From the NCBI GenBank assembly GCA_024364805.1, contig CM044499.1:56848072-56871977 (forward strand): a DNA stretch of 23,906 nt, read 5' to 3'. Origin of the DNA: Euprymna scolopes. Lineage: Eukaryota; Mollusca; Cephalopoda; Sepiida; Sepiolidae. Positions within the stretch are counted from its first letter, which is position 1. Each line of letters starts with the position of its first letter. The notes below the pieces were generated by a model that had not been told where the DNA came from, searched no databases, and was given only the letters and a program-made list of their open reading frames with translations. This document shows, one piece after another, positions 7,990 through 17,889 of the stretch. Position numbers and translations under genes: made by a program.

Positions 7990-8317
7990 CACGCATTCAT
8001 TCATTACACGAGAGCACGCGACTAATGGCTATCGGCCTTGTTCTTGCTTTTAAATTGGACCATTTTCGATTCTAACTTCATTTTTACACCTTCATCGGAA
8101 TATTATTAAAGCAACAGAGACTGAAGGAAAGCTTATTTCAAAATAAAATAACAAAGTTGAAGGTATTTTAAATATAAATCGGGCAGATTGACGAAAATAC
8201 CGTTTCATGCTTAAGCCTGACAGACAAACGGGGTTATATTTAAAGCTGAACGCGACAGACAAATGGGCATGTTTTTTGACAAACGTATATAGTCTTTTTT
8301 TGTTTTACTTCATAAAA
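7990..8317. other. Unannotated stretch
   Basis: No gene was recognised. CTGACAGACAAACGGG and a similar GCGACAGACAAATGGGC lie 32 bp apart (about 8217 and 8249), a small local duplication. Confidence 0.4.
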
Positions 8318-8545
8318 GTCAGATGGAATACTGCTGCTTCATCATGGTATGTGCCGCTGCTCTTACTCTCTGTAACCTTGACAGAGTTCAATATCGACAC
8401 TGAGAATTAGTAAAGCATCTTCCTTAAAGCCGTTTTCCCAGAGAATAGACGTTGATAATCTTTCGACTCCATCGTTTTTCCATGGAAACTGTTCGACTGA
8501 GCTCCAATCAATTTTTCCCTCATATACATTATCAGCAAGTTCCAT
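8318..8545 (+). mobile_element. LINE reverse-transcriptase C-terminal fragment, copy 1
   Basis: Translated on the plus strand, the piece around 8323 reads MEYCC, and AALTLCNLDRVQ follows; around 8475 it reads FHGNCSTELQSIFP. These match the C-terminal region of an APE-type LINE polymerase (usual pattern MEYCCHIW..LLDRVQ..R and YRYFHG.CSSEL). They also match the better copy at 20350-21515, where the equivalent is MEYRCHIWAGAA and YRYFHGKCSTELQSMVP. Frame is lost between the two pieces, so it is dead. Minus-strand open frames over 8363-8592 are its shadow. Confidence 0.7.
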
Positions 8546-8599
8546 CGTGTCCTACGCATTTGCGGTTGGCGATAGGGTGCGCAAAGGTTCACAATTTAA

Positions 8600-9434
8600 A
8601 AAAAAATAATGTGAATCAATAAAAAAAAATACAAACTCCGAAAACTTATTGGTAAGATTGAGTGCGCCTATGATACCATTCTGGGAAGCTACTCTCTAAC
8701 CGCTAATGTCCCCATGTACATTCTCTCGAGGTGGTGTCTGTTAGGTGATCTCGGATCTGTTCAAGCTATTCCGATCTGATCCAAGCCACGATTTTCTATC
8801 AATGTACCGTCGTAAACTGTACTTCTAATCGTCATCAACTGGCTATCGTGAAAAGTCGTAAAACACTAGATTCTGCAAACTACTCCCCACCGTCATAAAA
8901 CCCGGTTCTAATCCTAAATATATCTCAGGTCCTTTTTCATACATTAATTAAAATCGCACCTTAAAAAAACGTCCTTTTTTGTCAGCTGTCACATCCTTCA
9001 CTATTTTGTACTTGTTTTTTTTTTTTCTCCCTCATCAGAGAACATCCGGGGTGGGGGCGTCTGTAGTATCACACTTAGTTTTAGTATTTAAGATGCGTTC
9101 ATCAAGTTATTTAGACTTTCTATTTTATATTCAAGCGGGGAATACCGACTTCTGCTTAAGAGCAAGAAGTGCAAAAGCGCAGCAGATGTGATACCGCACA
9201 TGTAGAGAACAAGGCATTGTAGAATAAGACAGCTTTTCTTTTGTCCAGATTCGGGATGCCTCGTTTTGAGAAACTCGAGTTTCCAGATATTAAGCGATTA
9301 CTTATAGGTAGGAAACAAAAGTAATTATTTTTAAATCTTTAAGATAATATATAATAGTACGAGTTACTGTCTAGTTACTCTGATAAATGATAATATCCAT
9401 GTATATTTATAAACCTATCAGAAGTTTTATTACC
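8600..9434. other. Unannotated stretch, no gene recognised
   Basis: No coding or structural feature is supported. An A-rich stretch at about 8599-8632 follows the LINE fragment and might be its tail. A T run lies at about 9015-9026. Confidence 0.4.
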
Positions 9435-9728
9435 GCATAAGTAGACAGGCCAACATATAAAATCAACAGTAGTTTATTTGATTTGACAGGGGCGCGTTCG
9501 AAATGGATGTTTCTGTTTAAAGATCGATTGCATCATGATACTTGACTTTTCCATTTTAAACTTAAATTCACGCTATTATAAGCGTACAAGCAGTAAGGCC
9601 AGACATAAAATCAACAGTAGGTTCTTTAATATGACAGGGGTGCGTTTGAAACTTATATATTTTTGTTTAGCGCACAATTGAAGCATGGTACTTGACTTTT
9701 GCATTTTAAACATAAATTCAAGCCGTCG
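9435..9728. repeat. 147-bp tandem duplication
   Basis: The block starting GCATAAGTAGACAGGCC (9435) recurs from GCGTACAAGCAGTAAGGCC (9582). Both copies share ACATAAAATCAACAGTAG-type, TATGACAGGGGTGCG-type and GTACTTGACTTTTGCATTTT-type blocks. Divergence is moderate. It may be internal to the Helitron ending at 9950. Confidence 0.8.
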
Positions 9729-9920
9729 TATAAAATAATGATTCTAGGTCCTCTACAGCGCAAATCGCTGCGAGAGGAATGTGAAGTTTCCTTCCTGTGC
9801 ACCACGATGGGTTCCAAACTAGGGCAGGAAGTCAACCGATTTGATTAAAAAATGAAAGATGTCACCGATTTCGATGGCAATATAAATATGGGAGTGTGAA
9901 ACATACGATTATCATCATTT

Positions 9921-9950
9921 AATCCCGGGCAACGTCGGGTAGCCTGCTAG
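9921..9950 (+). mobile_element. Helitron 3' terminus, plus strand
   Basis: CCCGGGCAACGTCGGG forms a hairpin, followed by TAGCCTG, CTAG and then T at 9951. It is nearly identical to the 3' end of family 1 but in the opposite orientation to the other copies. The body upstream does not show the family-1 internal blocks, and no 5' TCTATATAT was found, so the element is either a different family with the same end or is truncated. Confidence 0.75.
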
Positions 9951-10595
9951 TTTCTTATAAAAGAAAGAAAAATGATTCATCTTAAAATATCTATTGGCAA
10001 TTTTCGAATACTGTGATCTGTAAAACACGATAAACACAATCCCCTCTTGTTTCTTCATATACGTTCATTTTTTCGACGAAGAAATTGTCCGTTCGTGTTG
10101 AAACATGCTTGAATTCTTAACGTAATGCCTTTGTTAAGTCAAACGGAGGGCGCTCCTTCAGAGGAAATTCGTAAAATTTGTGCGACCAAGCAAGAAGCTC
10201 TTCCATAGATCTTTCCTCTATCGACTCTCAAATGCCCATTGCTAAAATGCAAGGAAATTATATAAGAAACAACCTTCTTTCCCGTGGAAAATAAGAACAA
10301 ATAAATAAAAATATAAAAATATATATGTTTGCGAAATTTTTGTTAAATTTTCTATTTTCACGAAATCGTTTTGAAAAAAGTATTTTTTTTATGTTAATAG
10401 ACAAAATGGAAAGCAATTTTAAACAGCGGATGTTCAAAAATTTTATCCAAGAAAATCCGTAAAAAAGCTTAACCTACACATATTAATCACGATAAGAGGT
10501 GGCGCTGCTGAAGTGGATACTCTAAAACTATGACAACACAACTCACACACGCAAATACGCAGCATATTCGTCTACTAAATATTATGTTATTTAAT
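9951..10595. other. Unannotated stretch, no gene recognised
   Basis: AT-rich sequence with no recognised gene or repeat terminus. Confidence 0.45.
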
Positions 10596-10720
10596 TCCTA
10601 CTATTATATAAATGTCACTGTGTGTGTGTGTTCCTTGCTCATAGGTTCCGAAACGGCTGAACCTATCTTGTGCCAATTTCACACAATAGTTATTCTAGAA
10701 GTGTAGCCATGCTTAGTTTC
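10596..10720 (+). mobile_element. Helitron-like 5' end
   Basis: TCCTACTATTATATAAATG, a GTGTGTGTGTG run, and CCGAAACGGCTGAACCTATC followed by TTTCACACA match the layout of the 5' region of a widespread non-autonomous Helitron group. In that group, 'AAACGGCTGAACGGATTT' and 'AAATTTGGCACA' follow the terminal TC. No matching 3' hairpin/CTRR was found downstream, so it is a fragment. This rests on recall of the group pattern, not on a search. Confidence 0.45.
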
Positions 10721-10799
10721 AGAATAGTTTCTGATGGTTCGTTGTTCTACACACGTCCTGGCAGGTGACGGGTTCGCAGTAGACAGTTCTCGATTTGGA

Positions 10800-11440
10800 A
10801 TCCACAGAGAAAAAGATTCTTTCCATGTTGACACGAAAAAAACATACGCGAAATTTCTACAGAAAGAGTTAATATTTATGGAGCAATTATGGTTTCTGAT
10901 TGGTTGGTAGCAGAATGTGAATTAATTTGATTCGTCAGTTCCTAGCAGCATCGTTTATAAATAGAATCTCCCGACTGTGCGGGATCATACTCCATTATGA
11001 AACAACAACAATTTATATGCCTGGCAGTGTTCTTAAATGGGTTTTGGTCAGAAATTATTCCAATAGTATCGAAAATCGAAATTATCTTATCTTAGAACCC
11101 GTATTTCTTCTTTTATACATAAAAAAGAACAATCTGACACGGGAATATGTTACATTACACCGGCCGGTAAAAAATCTTTTTATCTATAAGAAAAGAAAGA
11201 ATATTGTTAAGATCGTAAAGTCAAAATATCAGCTCACGTGATATTGTAAACAAACGCAGACGGAATTTGATGCACGACATAATCATTATTATTATTTTTG
11301 ACTTTGTTTGCGAATTTGTTCACGGGGCAAATTATTCATCGTAATATATTATAATCAATAGAGGATTGATTCTATAAAAATGCATACGCAATCTCCGCTG
11401 TAAGTACCCAATATATTTTTAGAAAATAAACCTTACTAGA
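10800..11440. other. Unannotated stretch, no gene recognised
   Basis: A 104-codon plus-strand frame (10927-11241) translates to Ile/Asn/Lys-rich sequence without a recognisable domain. It could be part of the Helitron body or chance. Confidence 0.4.
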
Positions 11441-11499
11441 AGATATGGAGGAATCGAACGCCAGCAATAGCATGAAGATGCTTAACACCATCACCAACG

Positions 11500-11632
11500 A
11501 GAACAACACCATAGACAACAGCAGCAACAACAACAAAAATAACAACACCAACAACAGTAACAGCAAAAAGAAAACAACAACAGCAGCAGCTACAACAACA
11601 ACAACAACAACAACAACAACAGAAACAACAAA
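11500..11632. repeat. CAA/CAG compound microsatellite
   Basis: Interrupted CAA and CAG repeats. The plus frame through it gives Asn- and Thr-rich residues and the minus frame gives Val/Leu runs. Both are repeat products. Confidence 0.9.
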
Positions 11633-11659
11633 AACGTTTAGTTTACCTACACTCACAGT

Positions 11660-12169
11660 TTCAATTCAATACACACACAAAAGAAATGTGTGCTTTATCC
11701 TATAGAAAACACAACAAGAGAATAGGAAGTTAATGTTAGCCAAACCTTTATGTGAGTGAAGTCCGGCCATTGGCTAATAGACTCTTCAACGTACCGGCAG
11801 GAATAAAAGTGAATGTCAATAGTAAGCTAGCACGTGTAAGAGCCACGTGGGTTTATAAAGAAGACAGGTGACACGGAATCTATGAATTTTAACCTGACGA
11901 GTCCTTACGAAGATGAAACACGGAAGATTGTGTGCAATTGTTTTTTTTTAATTTTTCATTAAAATTTACATTAACTTGCTGTTGAACAGAAAAGTAAAAA
12001 AAAAAACAGCTGGTCCCTTGCCTCAGAACGTTGATTTAGTAACTGTCTGTCTATTTTGTTTCTCTTATCTAGTTCATGTTTTCTTCTTGTTTTTGTTCCA
12101 ACCACAGTATACAAAATAATAATTCTACAGTATCAAAATAATAATTCTACAGCAAACCTAAACTGCTTA
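11660..12169. other. Unannotated stretch
   Basis: No gene was recognised. An inverted CCAAT box (CCATTGGC at about 11768) and E-box-like CACGTG sequences occur near 11830-11850, but no transcription unit follows, so no promoter is called. A direct repeat of CAAAATAATAATTCTACAG lies at about 12112 and 12135. Confidence 0.4.
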
Positions 12170-12764
12170 AGGAGTAGATAGGCTCTTTCTATCGCCCGGC
12201 TTCCATACTCCTTCTTTTCCTTTTAGTCAGGCGCAGAGACACTATCACAGTGATTCGACATCACACTTAGTGGTAGATCTTGTTTATTGTCTAGGGCAAT
12301 GAACGCCATTTTCCCCACTCCCGACACATCCCGCCTCTCAAAACTGGGCACTTGGGAGTGTTTGAGTACCACAAATGCCTGTGCAATTAGATTGGGTTGA
12401 CCTTCTTCTGTGTTGAGGGTACCGGATTGACAGTTCCTGGTTGCTGTTTCCGACTGGTAGTACAGGATCCTCAACTCTTTGCTAGCGCTTAGAGCGGCTT
12501 CTCCATCAACAGTTGTATAATATCGGGATGTTTGTAGTGCCATGTCGCGCAGGGAAAGGGGCCCTGCACTCATCCTCGATGGGCTTTCCATGAGGCCACA
12601 ATACTATTTGAAGAAAGATCATCTGATGGTTTACTTGTGTTGCATGTATGATACCCTGCATAACCTCTTGTTCAGCCCCCCTACCTAACTGAAACTCTTT
12701 AAAAACATGATGACAGTACAATAAAAAAACATAAGCTTAAACCTCTGGACAAACAAATCCAACT
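12170..12764 (+). other. Possible LINE 5' region; minus-strand frame of 122 codons
   Basis: This locally less AT-rich stretch leads directly into the LINE endonuclease sequence and may be its 5' untranslated or ORF1 region. On the minus strand, 12223-12591 is open for 122 codons with a mixed, protein-like composition, and an overlapping minus frame runs 12506-12721. I recognise neither product. They could be a shadow of the LINE, an unrelated exon or chance. Confidence 0.3.
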
Positions 12765-13960
12765 TGCCTCCTCCCTTGAGGCTTGGATTCACGAACATCC
12801 GTGGGCTTAGAACTAATTAAGCTGATTTTGAAGCATTTCTCCTAACAAATACCCCGGCTATCTTAGCACTAAGTGAGACTAACCTACACTCCTCCATCCC
12901 CTCTAACTACTTTAACATGCCTGGCTATCTCCTGCCGTAAGGAATCTGACAGACATATGCACGTACTTGCAGTCTACATTCATAACAAGCTCCCCTTGAC
13001 CAGAGAAACAAACCTAGAATCGGACGATCAAGCCTTTATGTGCTTTAGACTAAACATACAACATAGAATTAGCTACTTTTATTTTCTCTACCGCTCTCCC
13101 TCGACCCAGGACTGCACACTACCGTACAAGTACATGTATTTGGTGACTTTAATGTTCACCACAAACACTGGCATGGATTCTCTACTTACACAGATGCAGC
13201 AGCCAGTACAACACATAGCTTCGCTGTATCTCACTCCCTATCACAAATGGTTACGTTTCCAACCCGTTTCCCTGACCAGCAAGATCGCTTCTAGATCTGT
13301 TTCTGACATCAGTTCCCGATGATTGTATAACAAATGCTGACAGCCCACTCGGGAACGCCGATCATGCAGTGATAATGGTCGAAATCGCCCTAAACTCTAG
13401 ACCCAAAACTGAAGAGCCAGTGCTCAAAACAACGAGATATTATAAAAAGAGATCTTATCAGAGATGCCCCATGGGGAAATATTTTTTCTCTTCCTGCTGA
13501 ACAGTGCGCAAATAATACCACTGAATGGTTCAAAACAGCAATTGAAGTACATGTTTCCATGCGGAAATTTTATAGCAAGCCCCAATCTCCCCAATGGTTT
13601 ACTTCTACTTGCGCAACAGCCATTGCTCAAAGGCAACATGCATACCGCAGATTTAACCGACATAAGTCCAGTTCAAACAGACATAAGTATATAGAAGCTA
13701 GAAGTAACGCTAAGAAATAAATAGCGACAACTAAGAGAGAATTTACGGAAACCACTAACAGACGCATCGAAGCACAAAAATTAGGAACTCGTGACTTCTG
13801 GAAAATCTACAACAGTGTAGTAAATAATTGGCAATCAACAATTCCCCCACTAACCAACAATCACGAGGTTGTTTGTAAAAATTTATACAAGCACTTGTCC
13901 GATTCGATATCTACACAGCTATGCGGATTACCCAATATATAACTTGGACCTTATTACCAA
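12765..13960 (+). mobile_element. LINE endonuclease-to-linker fragment (APE type), decayed
   Basis: Plus-strand translation gives the start of an AP-like endonuclease (FTNIRGLRTN at about 12785), then EAFLLTNTPAILALSETNLH with the catalytic Glu in SETN, and MHVLAVYIHNKLPL. GDFNVHH (about 13141-13161) has the catalytic Asp/Asn, and GNADHAVIMV (about 13352-13381) has the final Asp-His pair. The linker toward the reverse transcriptase follows (KLGTRDFWKIYNSVVN and STIPPLTNN, 13780-13860). This order is that of ORF2 in APE-type non-LTR retrotransposons of the jockey/CR1-like group. Several frame changes and stops make it non-functional, and the reverse transcriptase itself is missing here. The same LINE type is represented by RT pieces at 8318, 19838 and 20350. 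Confidence 0.8.
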
Positions 13961-14156
13961 ACGGATGTAAAGAACGCATAACATGGATTTTACCAAGCAA
14001 GCAAGCTGGATCTAAAAAAAACTTTCATATCCTTTTTCTCCAAATTCTCCTGCTACAGGACTTCTGATATATTTATTATTTTGACTTTGACTTTCCATGT
14101 CTCACTGACTTTAGCAAATAGGGTGCATACCTTTATAAATATTTGCTAATATTTTC

Positions 14157-14204
14157 TCTCCTCTGATGAGATGGTAGACATCGAAACCCTATAGGTTAAG
14201 GAGA
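14157..14204 (+). ncRNA. Hammerhead ribozyme-like motif (type I layout)
   Basis: In order: TCTCCT (14157-14162); CTGATGA (14163-14169); a GATG-GTAGA-CATC hairpin as stem II (14170-14182); GAAA (14183-14186); CCC-TATA-GG with T96/T97 as stem III; A (14198); and AGGAGA (14199-14204), which pairs with the first six bases as stem I. All invariant core positions are present. Stem III is imperfect: either one C.T mismatch with cleavage after UUA, or a two-pair stem with cleavage after UU and an unpaired A. Further out, TGCT and AGCA could extend stem I beyond an internal loop. Hammerheads of this kind are known from Penelope-like elements and retrozymes. No such element was recognised around it. 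Confidence 0.65.
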
Positions 14205-14451
14205 TTAACTTTCTAAAGCATTCTTTGTCTTGCTTAGAATAATAAAAATTCTTTGATATGAAATTCATTTCAATGAGAGTTTTTTTTTAAGTTCATTGAA
14301 TTACAATTTAATTTATTTGCTCTATCTTGCATATCGAGCAATTCTTGTTTAGATGGGATAACATATAGAATATTACTGCCAGTAATATTTTGTAAATCTT
14401 ACAATCTCACGTTTTCATAACAACTGATTGTTAAATAAAAACTATTCTGAA

Positions 14452-14452
<1 letters not shown>

Positions 14453-14504
<52 letters not shown>
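14453..14504. repeat. (TA)26 microsatellite
   Basis: Uninterrupted TA dinucleotides for 52 bp. Confidence 0.97.
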
Positions 14505-14508
<4 letters not shown>

Positions 14509-14519
14509 AGCGGTATTAC

Positions 14520-17034
14520 TCGGCCTTGCTCAGGAGTTGCACTCATGCTTATTCATACTTTAATCTATATCTTTGGTAATTCCAATATTTTCTTTTTCTT
14601 GTAATCCTAAAATTATTTTAGTAAATCTCGGTTATATTGACACATTACTGATCAACGTAGCCCCCACACGGTGGATGCAACGTGTCAGCAACAATCCAAT
14701 TCCTCTGATTTGTCCCCTTAGCAGCTATTCTTCCAGCTCAAAATCAACTACTTTGGCGAGGTTTTGGGTCCATGATTTCTTGAACCGTACACGAAACAAA
14801 CCACAGGAACATCATCGACTATCTATGCGCTGTAAGAATTTATGTGGTTGTCGCTGCATAGCTCTACAATTAGTAAACTGTGTAAAAAAATTCCTTATCT
14901 CATGCTGTTTAACTAAAATCCTCCTAAATTGGGGCAATGGACAGCAATGTTAATTAGTTAGCTGATTAAATATAGCACTGATGTCGGAGTGATGCATAGT
15001 AAATATTCTGCAAAATGTCGTGGTAGTCAAACACTACGATTATCGTCGCGGACACAGTCTCCGAAAGGGCATTTACATTCATAAACTAAGTTAGTCCTAT
15101 AAAGGAACTCAGTAGAGCAAGACATATTACTTGTTATAATCACGTTAGCGTTAAATGTAAAAATTATATTGTGGTGTTTAAAATCATTGTTAAATTTATT
15201 GTAGTAAATTATTTAATTCATATTTTTATTAATATTTTAATACTTGTTCATCTACTCTATAATAATAATTCAGTAGCTTCTGATAGAATAATTTTATATA
15301 TGTAGTAGATGTAGGTTTGGATTATGTATTATTTTGATTAATATTTTAAAATGTCTTCATTTATTTTGCTACAACATAGATGGGATATTCATTATTTATT
15401 AGAGTATGTTTTATATTGATAAATTCACATTTCGGAATAGTTGGGCAAGAAGAGATAATATTAGCACTGGCTAGTAAGACGTTAATAATAGCTGTTTTAT
15501 GCCGAAAGGGGCACTCACTTGAATAATTCAGGGTACAGGTAGTTTTTACTGTTCTTTTTTTTCAGAGGCCCAAGTGAAGAATTCCTTATTGTTGATATCT
15601 ATTGAAACATCTAAAAAAAAGGGAATTATATTCTTCTTGTGAAATTCCTCAGCACAGAAAGCTGAACTTAACTAGAAATTATCCCCTATCTTCGTCCGAT
15701 TATTTTTCGCATCTTTCGTAAATGTTCCCATAGTAACCTTTACGGAGAATAGTGCGCCTTCTCTATTTCATGTTACCACAAGTAACAGCACGAAACTGGT
15801 TACTTTACCAAACTAGATAGAATGCCCGTACTGGAATCCAGTAAGTAGAATAGATCAAAAGAAAGATATACTATACCATATTTATATGATAAATTAGGGA
15901 GAAGAAACGTGTGTTCTCAATTTCCTTATTTACTCAGTGTTTGAGAGATAAAGACTAACTTAAATAGAACAGTCAAATATCTATGTATCTCCCGTAGAGA
16001 TTAAATGTAGGTATCTTGAGTTTTTAGAACTTTGTACCTATATAAAATGAGACCAGTGAAAATATATATACTTTTAAATATAGAGAAAACAATTACTAAG
16101 TTACCATCTTGCATTCATAAACATTTTTTCATCGAGTGATCTTGATAAGTGGTGACTACCTTATAAAAATAGAACGCAGTTTGATTATTTTAGTAAGTCA
16201 AGATCGTCGGTTCTTTTTGTCTACGATTCTCGTTCACCAGCTCGAACGGGAATAATAAGCAAAATATAGTCCGTTCTGATTAAGGACTAATTTCCATCTC
16301 AAACAACATGACAAACTTCCTTTTAATCTCTATTAAAAATGTGTTCCTTATCCGCTTGACCATGTCTCATAGAAAACCGGAAGTCAGAAAGAGGAAGCAA
16401 TCTTGAATATCGGTTCCCTCTTTTATTTACTGCCGGAACAACACTATCCTAGTTGAGGGACACAATCTAGCATCTTATACATAGCTAGGGACCGGACAAG
16501 GTATCTTGACATCTCCCAAATAGTTTGTGCTTAAAACTATAATAAATCTACGTGGCATGGCATGTTCCCTAGCCCTCGACATCGATCGAGAGAAAACAAG
16601 AGTAAATAAAGAAAATTAATAAGAACGAAATGGCGATCGTGGTCAAAAGATGGTTTGATTGCAATGATTAATAGCAAGAGAAAGGAAAAGCTAAAAGGAC
16701 GGAAATTGGCACAAATTGTTAAAAAGATAAACCAAGAAAGAAAATAATTGATATAATCAATTTGAAAATTTGATGGATAAATGTAGATAAAATCAATTCG
16801 CTGATAAGCCACTTTCTTTCCTGTGAGTTCTTTCCGGTGGCACAAGAAGAGCGCGTTAGGGAACATAGCACTAGTAATTCTCACGGAAGTCCTCATCAGT
16901 GATTGCTCACTGACTACCATCATCGGTATATGTTTATGTCCACTAATCCCCGTCTGTCGATAACATTTAGAAAATGAATTTGCATCATAGAAAAAAAAAA
17001 CACCTGCTATTGCCGGCTGGATGGCAATGGTCAT
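14520..17034. other. Long unannotated stretch, no gene recognised
   Basis: No recognisable gene or repeat terminus lies in this 2.5 kb. A plus-strand frame of 126 codons (14573-14953) and a minus-strand frame of 165 codons (16537-17034) are open. The first 80 residues of the latter look more protein-like (mixed composition, with a segment around SVRITSAMFPNALFLCHRKE). It ends in Phe/Leu-rich sequence typical of AT-rich chance frames. It lies just 3' of a minus-strand LINE tail and could be repeat-derived. Confidence 0.35.
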
Positions 17035-17400
17035 TGATCACTTGAATTTGGATGGCAATATACCTGTTTAAGGTCCCAATTTTCTTCGCACTTATTCAGT
17101 GGATGCCTGGTCATTAATTTCTCTCATCGGCCTTTCCATTTTCATTGATCTCTTTGTATTATTTGCTATGGTGCCAGTTAGTTGCGATGGATTTTTTGGA
17201 AAGGGAAGGTGAATTTTACATTATACCGATCAAGGTTTTGAGTTTCCATAGTGTTTCTTCATCTTCACAGTTCAATTCCGTTGCTGTTTCTATACGGCAT
17301 ACTGATGCTGGGAGCTCGTGTGTATTATCCTCACAATTCAAGAGGTTTCCTTAACATTTTAGTCGTTTCCATTATTGCTATCCGTTGTATCGTTAATGCC
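17035..17400 (-). mobile_element. LINE type 2, 3' tail, second copy
   Basis: This segment shares colinear blocks with 17910-18260, including AATTTGGATGGCAA, GATGCCTGGT-type, GGTTTCCTTAA-type and GCTATCCGTTGTA. The latter lies downstream of the zinc-finger-bearing LINE remnant on the minus strand. I therefore read this as a second, more truncated copy of the same element's 3' part. Plus-strand open frames here are shadows. Confidence 0.5.
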
Positions 17401-17426
17401 ATTCCCCTTGATTTCTAATACCTACC

Positions 17427-17427
<1 letters not shown>

Positions 17428-17465
<38 letters not shown>

Positions 17466-17542
17466 AAATAATAATAATAATAAGAAGAAGAATGATAATA
17501 ATAATAATAAAATGAATAATAATAATAATAATAATAATAATA
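17428..17542. repeat. (AAT)n microsatellite, interrupted
   Basis: AAT repeats with AAG and AATG interruptions, adjacent to the type 2 LINE tail on its 5' side. Confidence 0.95.
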
Positions 17543-17683
17543 TTAACAACAGTATTAACAGTATTAACAAAAGAGCTACAATAATATCAGAGCTTCTCCA
17601 TTTACATTGAACATCTACAGAATGCTAACATCAATATATTACATATTAATGAGTCTTCTGTGGAATTATCACAGATACCGCTA

Positions 17684-17684
<1 letters not shown>

Positions 17685-17729
<45 letters not shown>
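17685..17729. repeat. (TTA)n microsatellite
   Basis: Fifteen uninterrupted TTA units, the reverse complement of the nearby AAT array, so the two could pair in a single strand. Confidence 0.95.
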
Positions 17730-17730
<1 letters not shown>

Positions 17731-17889
17731 ATATATTCACTATGAGATGTCACACAAGCAATCATCAAGATTACTAAGAGATTGTAATCTGAAGTCTGAG
17801 TGGCAAAATGTGTCTGCAGATTTCCAGTATTCCCCACCCCGTTCCTAAATTCTTGCAAATGCGTATGCATCATCGCATAAGCCGTTTAC

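Noticed and set aside
11372-11705. Low-complexity Asn/Thr-rich and Val/Leu-rich frames
   Set aside because: They are products of the CAA/CAG microsatellite.
11760-11870. CCAAT box and CACGTG motifs that might mark a promoter
   Set aside because: No transcription start, TATA element at proper spacing or downstream gene is visible; short motifs occur by chance.
11894-11935. Second hammerhead-like core: CTGACGA, GTC/GAT stem, GAAA, and CAC/GTG stem
   Set aside because: The cleavage-site position would be G, which hammerheads do not cut, the base of stem II is a weak G.T pair, and no stem I can be formed from the flanks. It may be a decayed relative but is not supported.
16880-16920. Minus-strand CTGATGA near 16898, suggesting a hammerhead
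   Set aside because: No GAAA follows a closed stem II at the right distance.
16537-17034. 165-codon minus-strand frame with hydrophobic stretches
   Set aside because: It has no recognised domain, ends in composition-driven Phe/Leu runs and lies at a LINE tail; not enough to call a gene.
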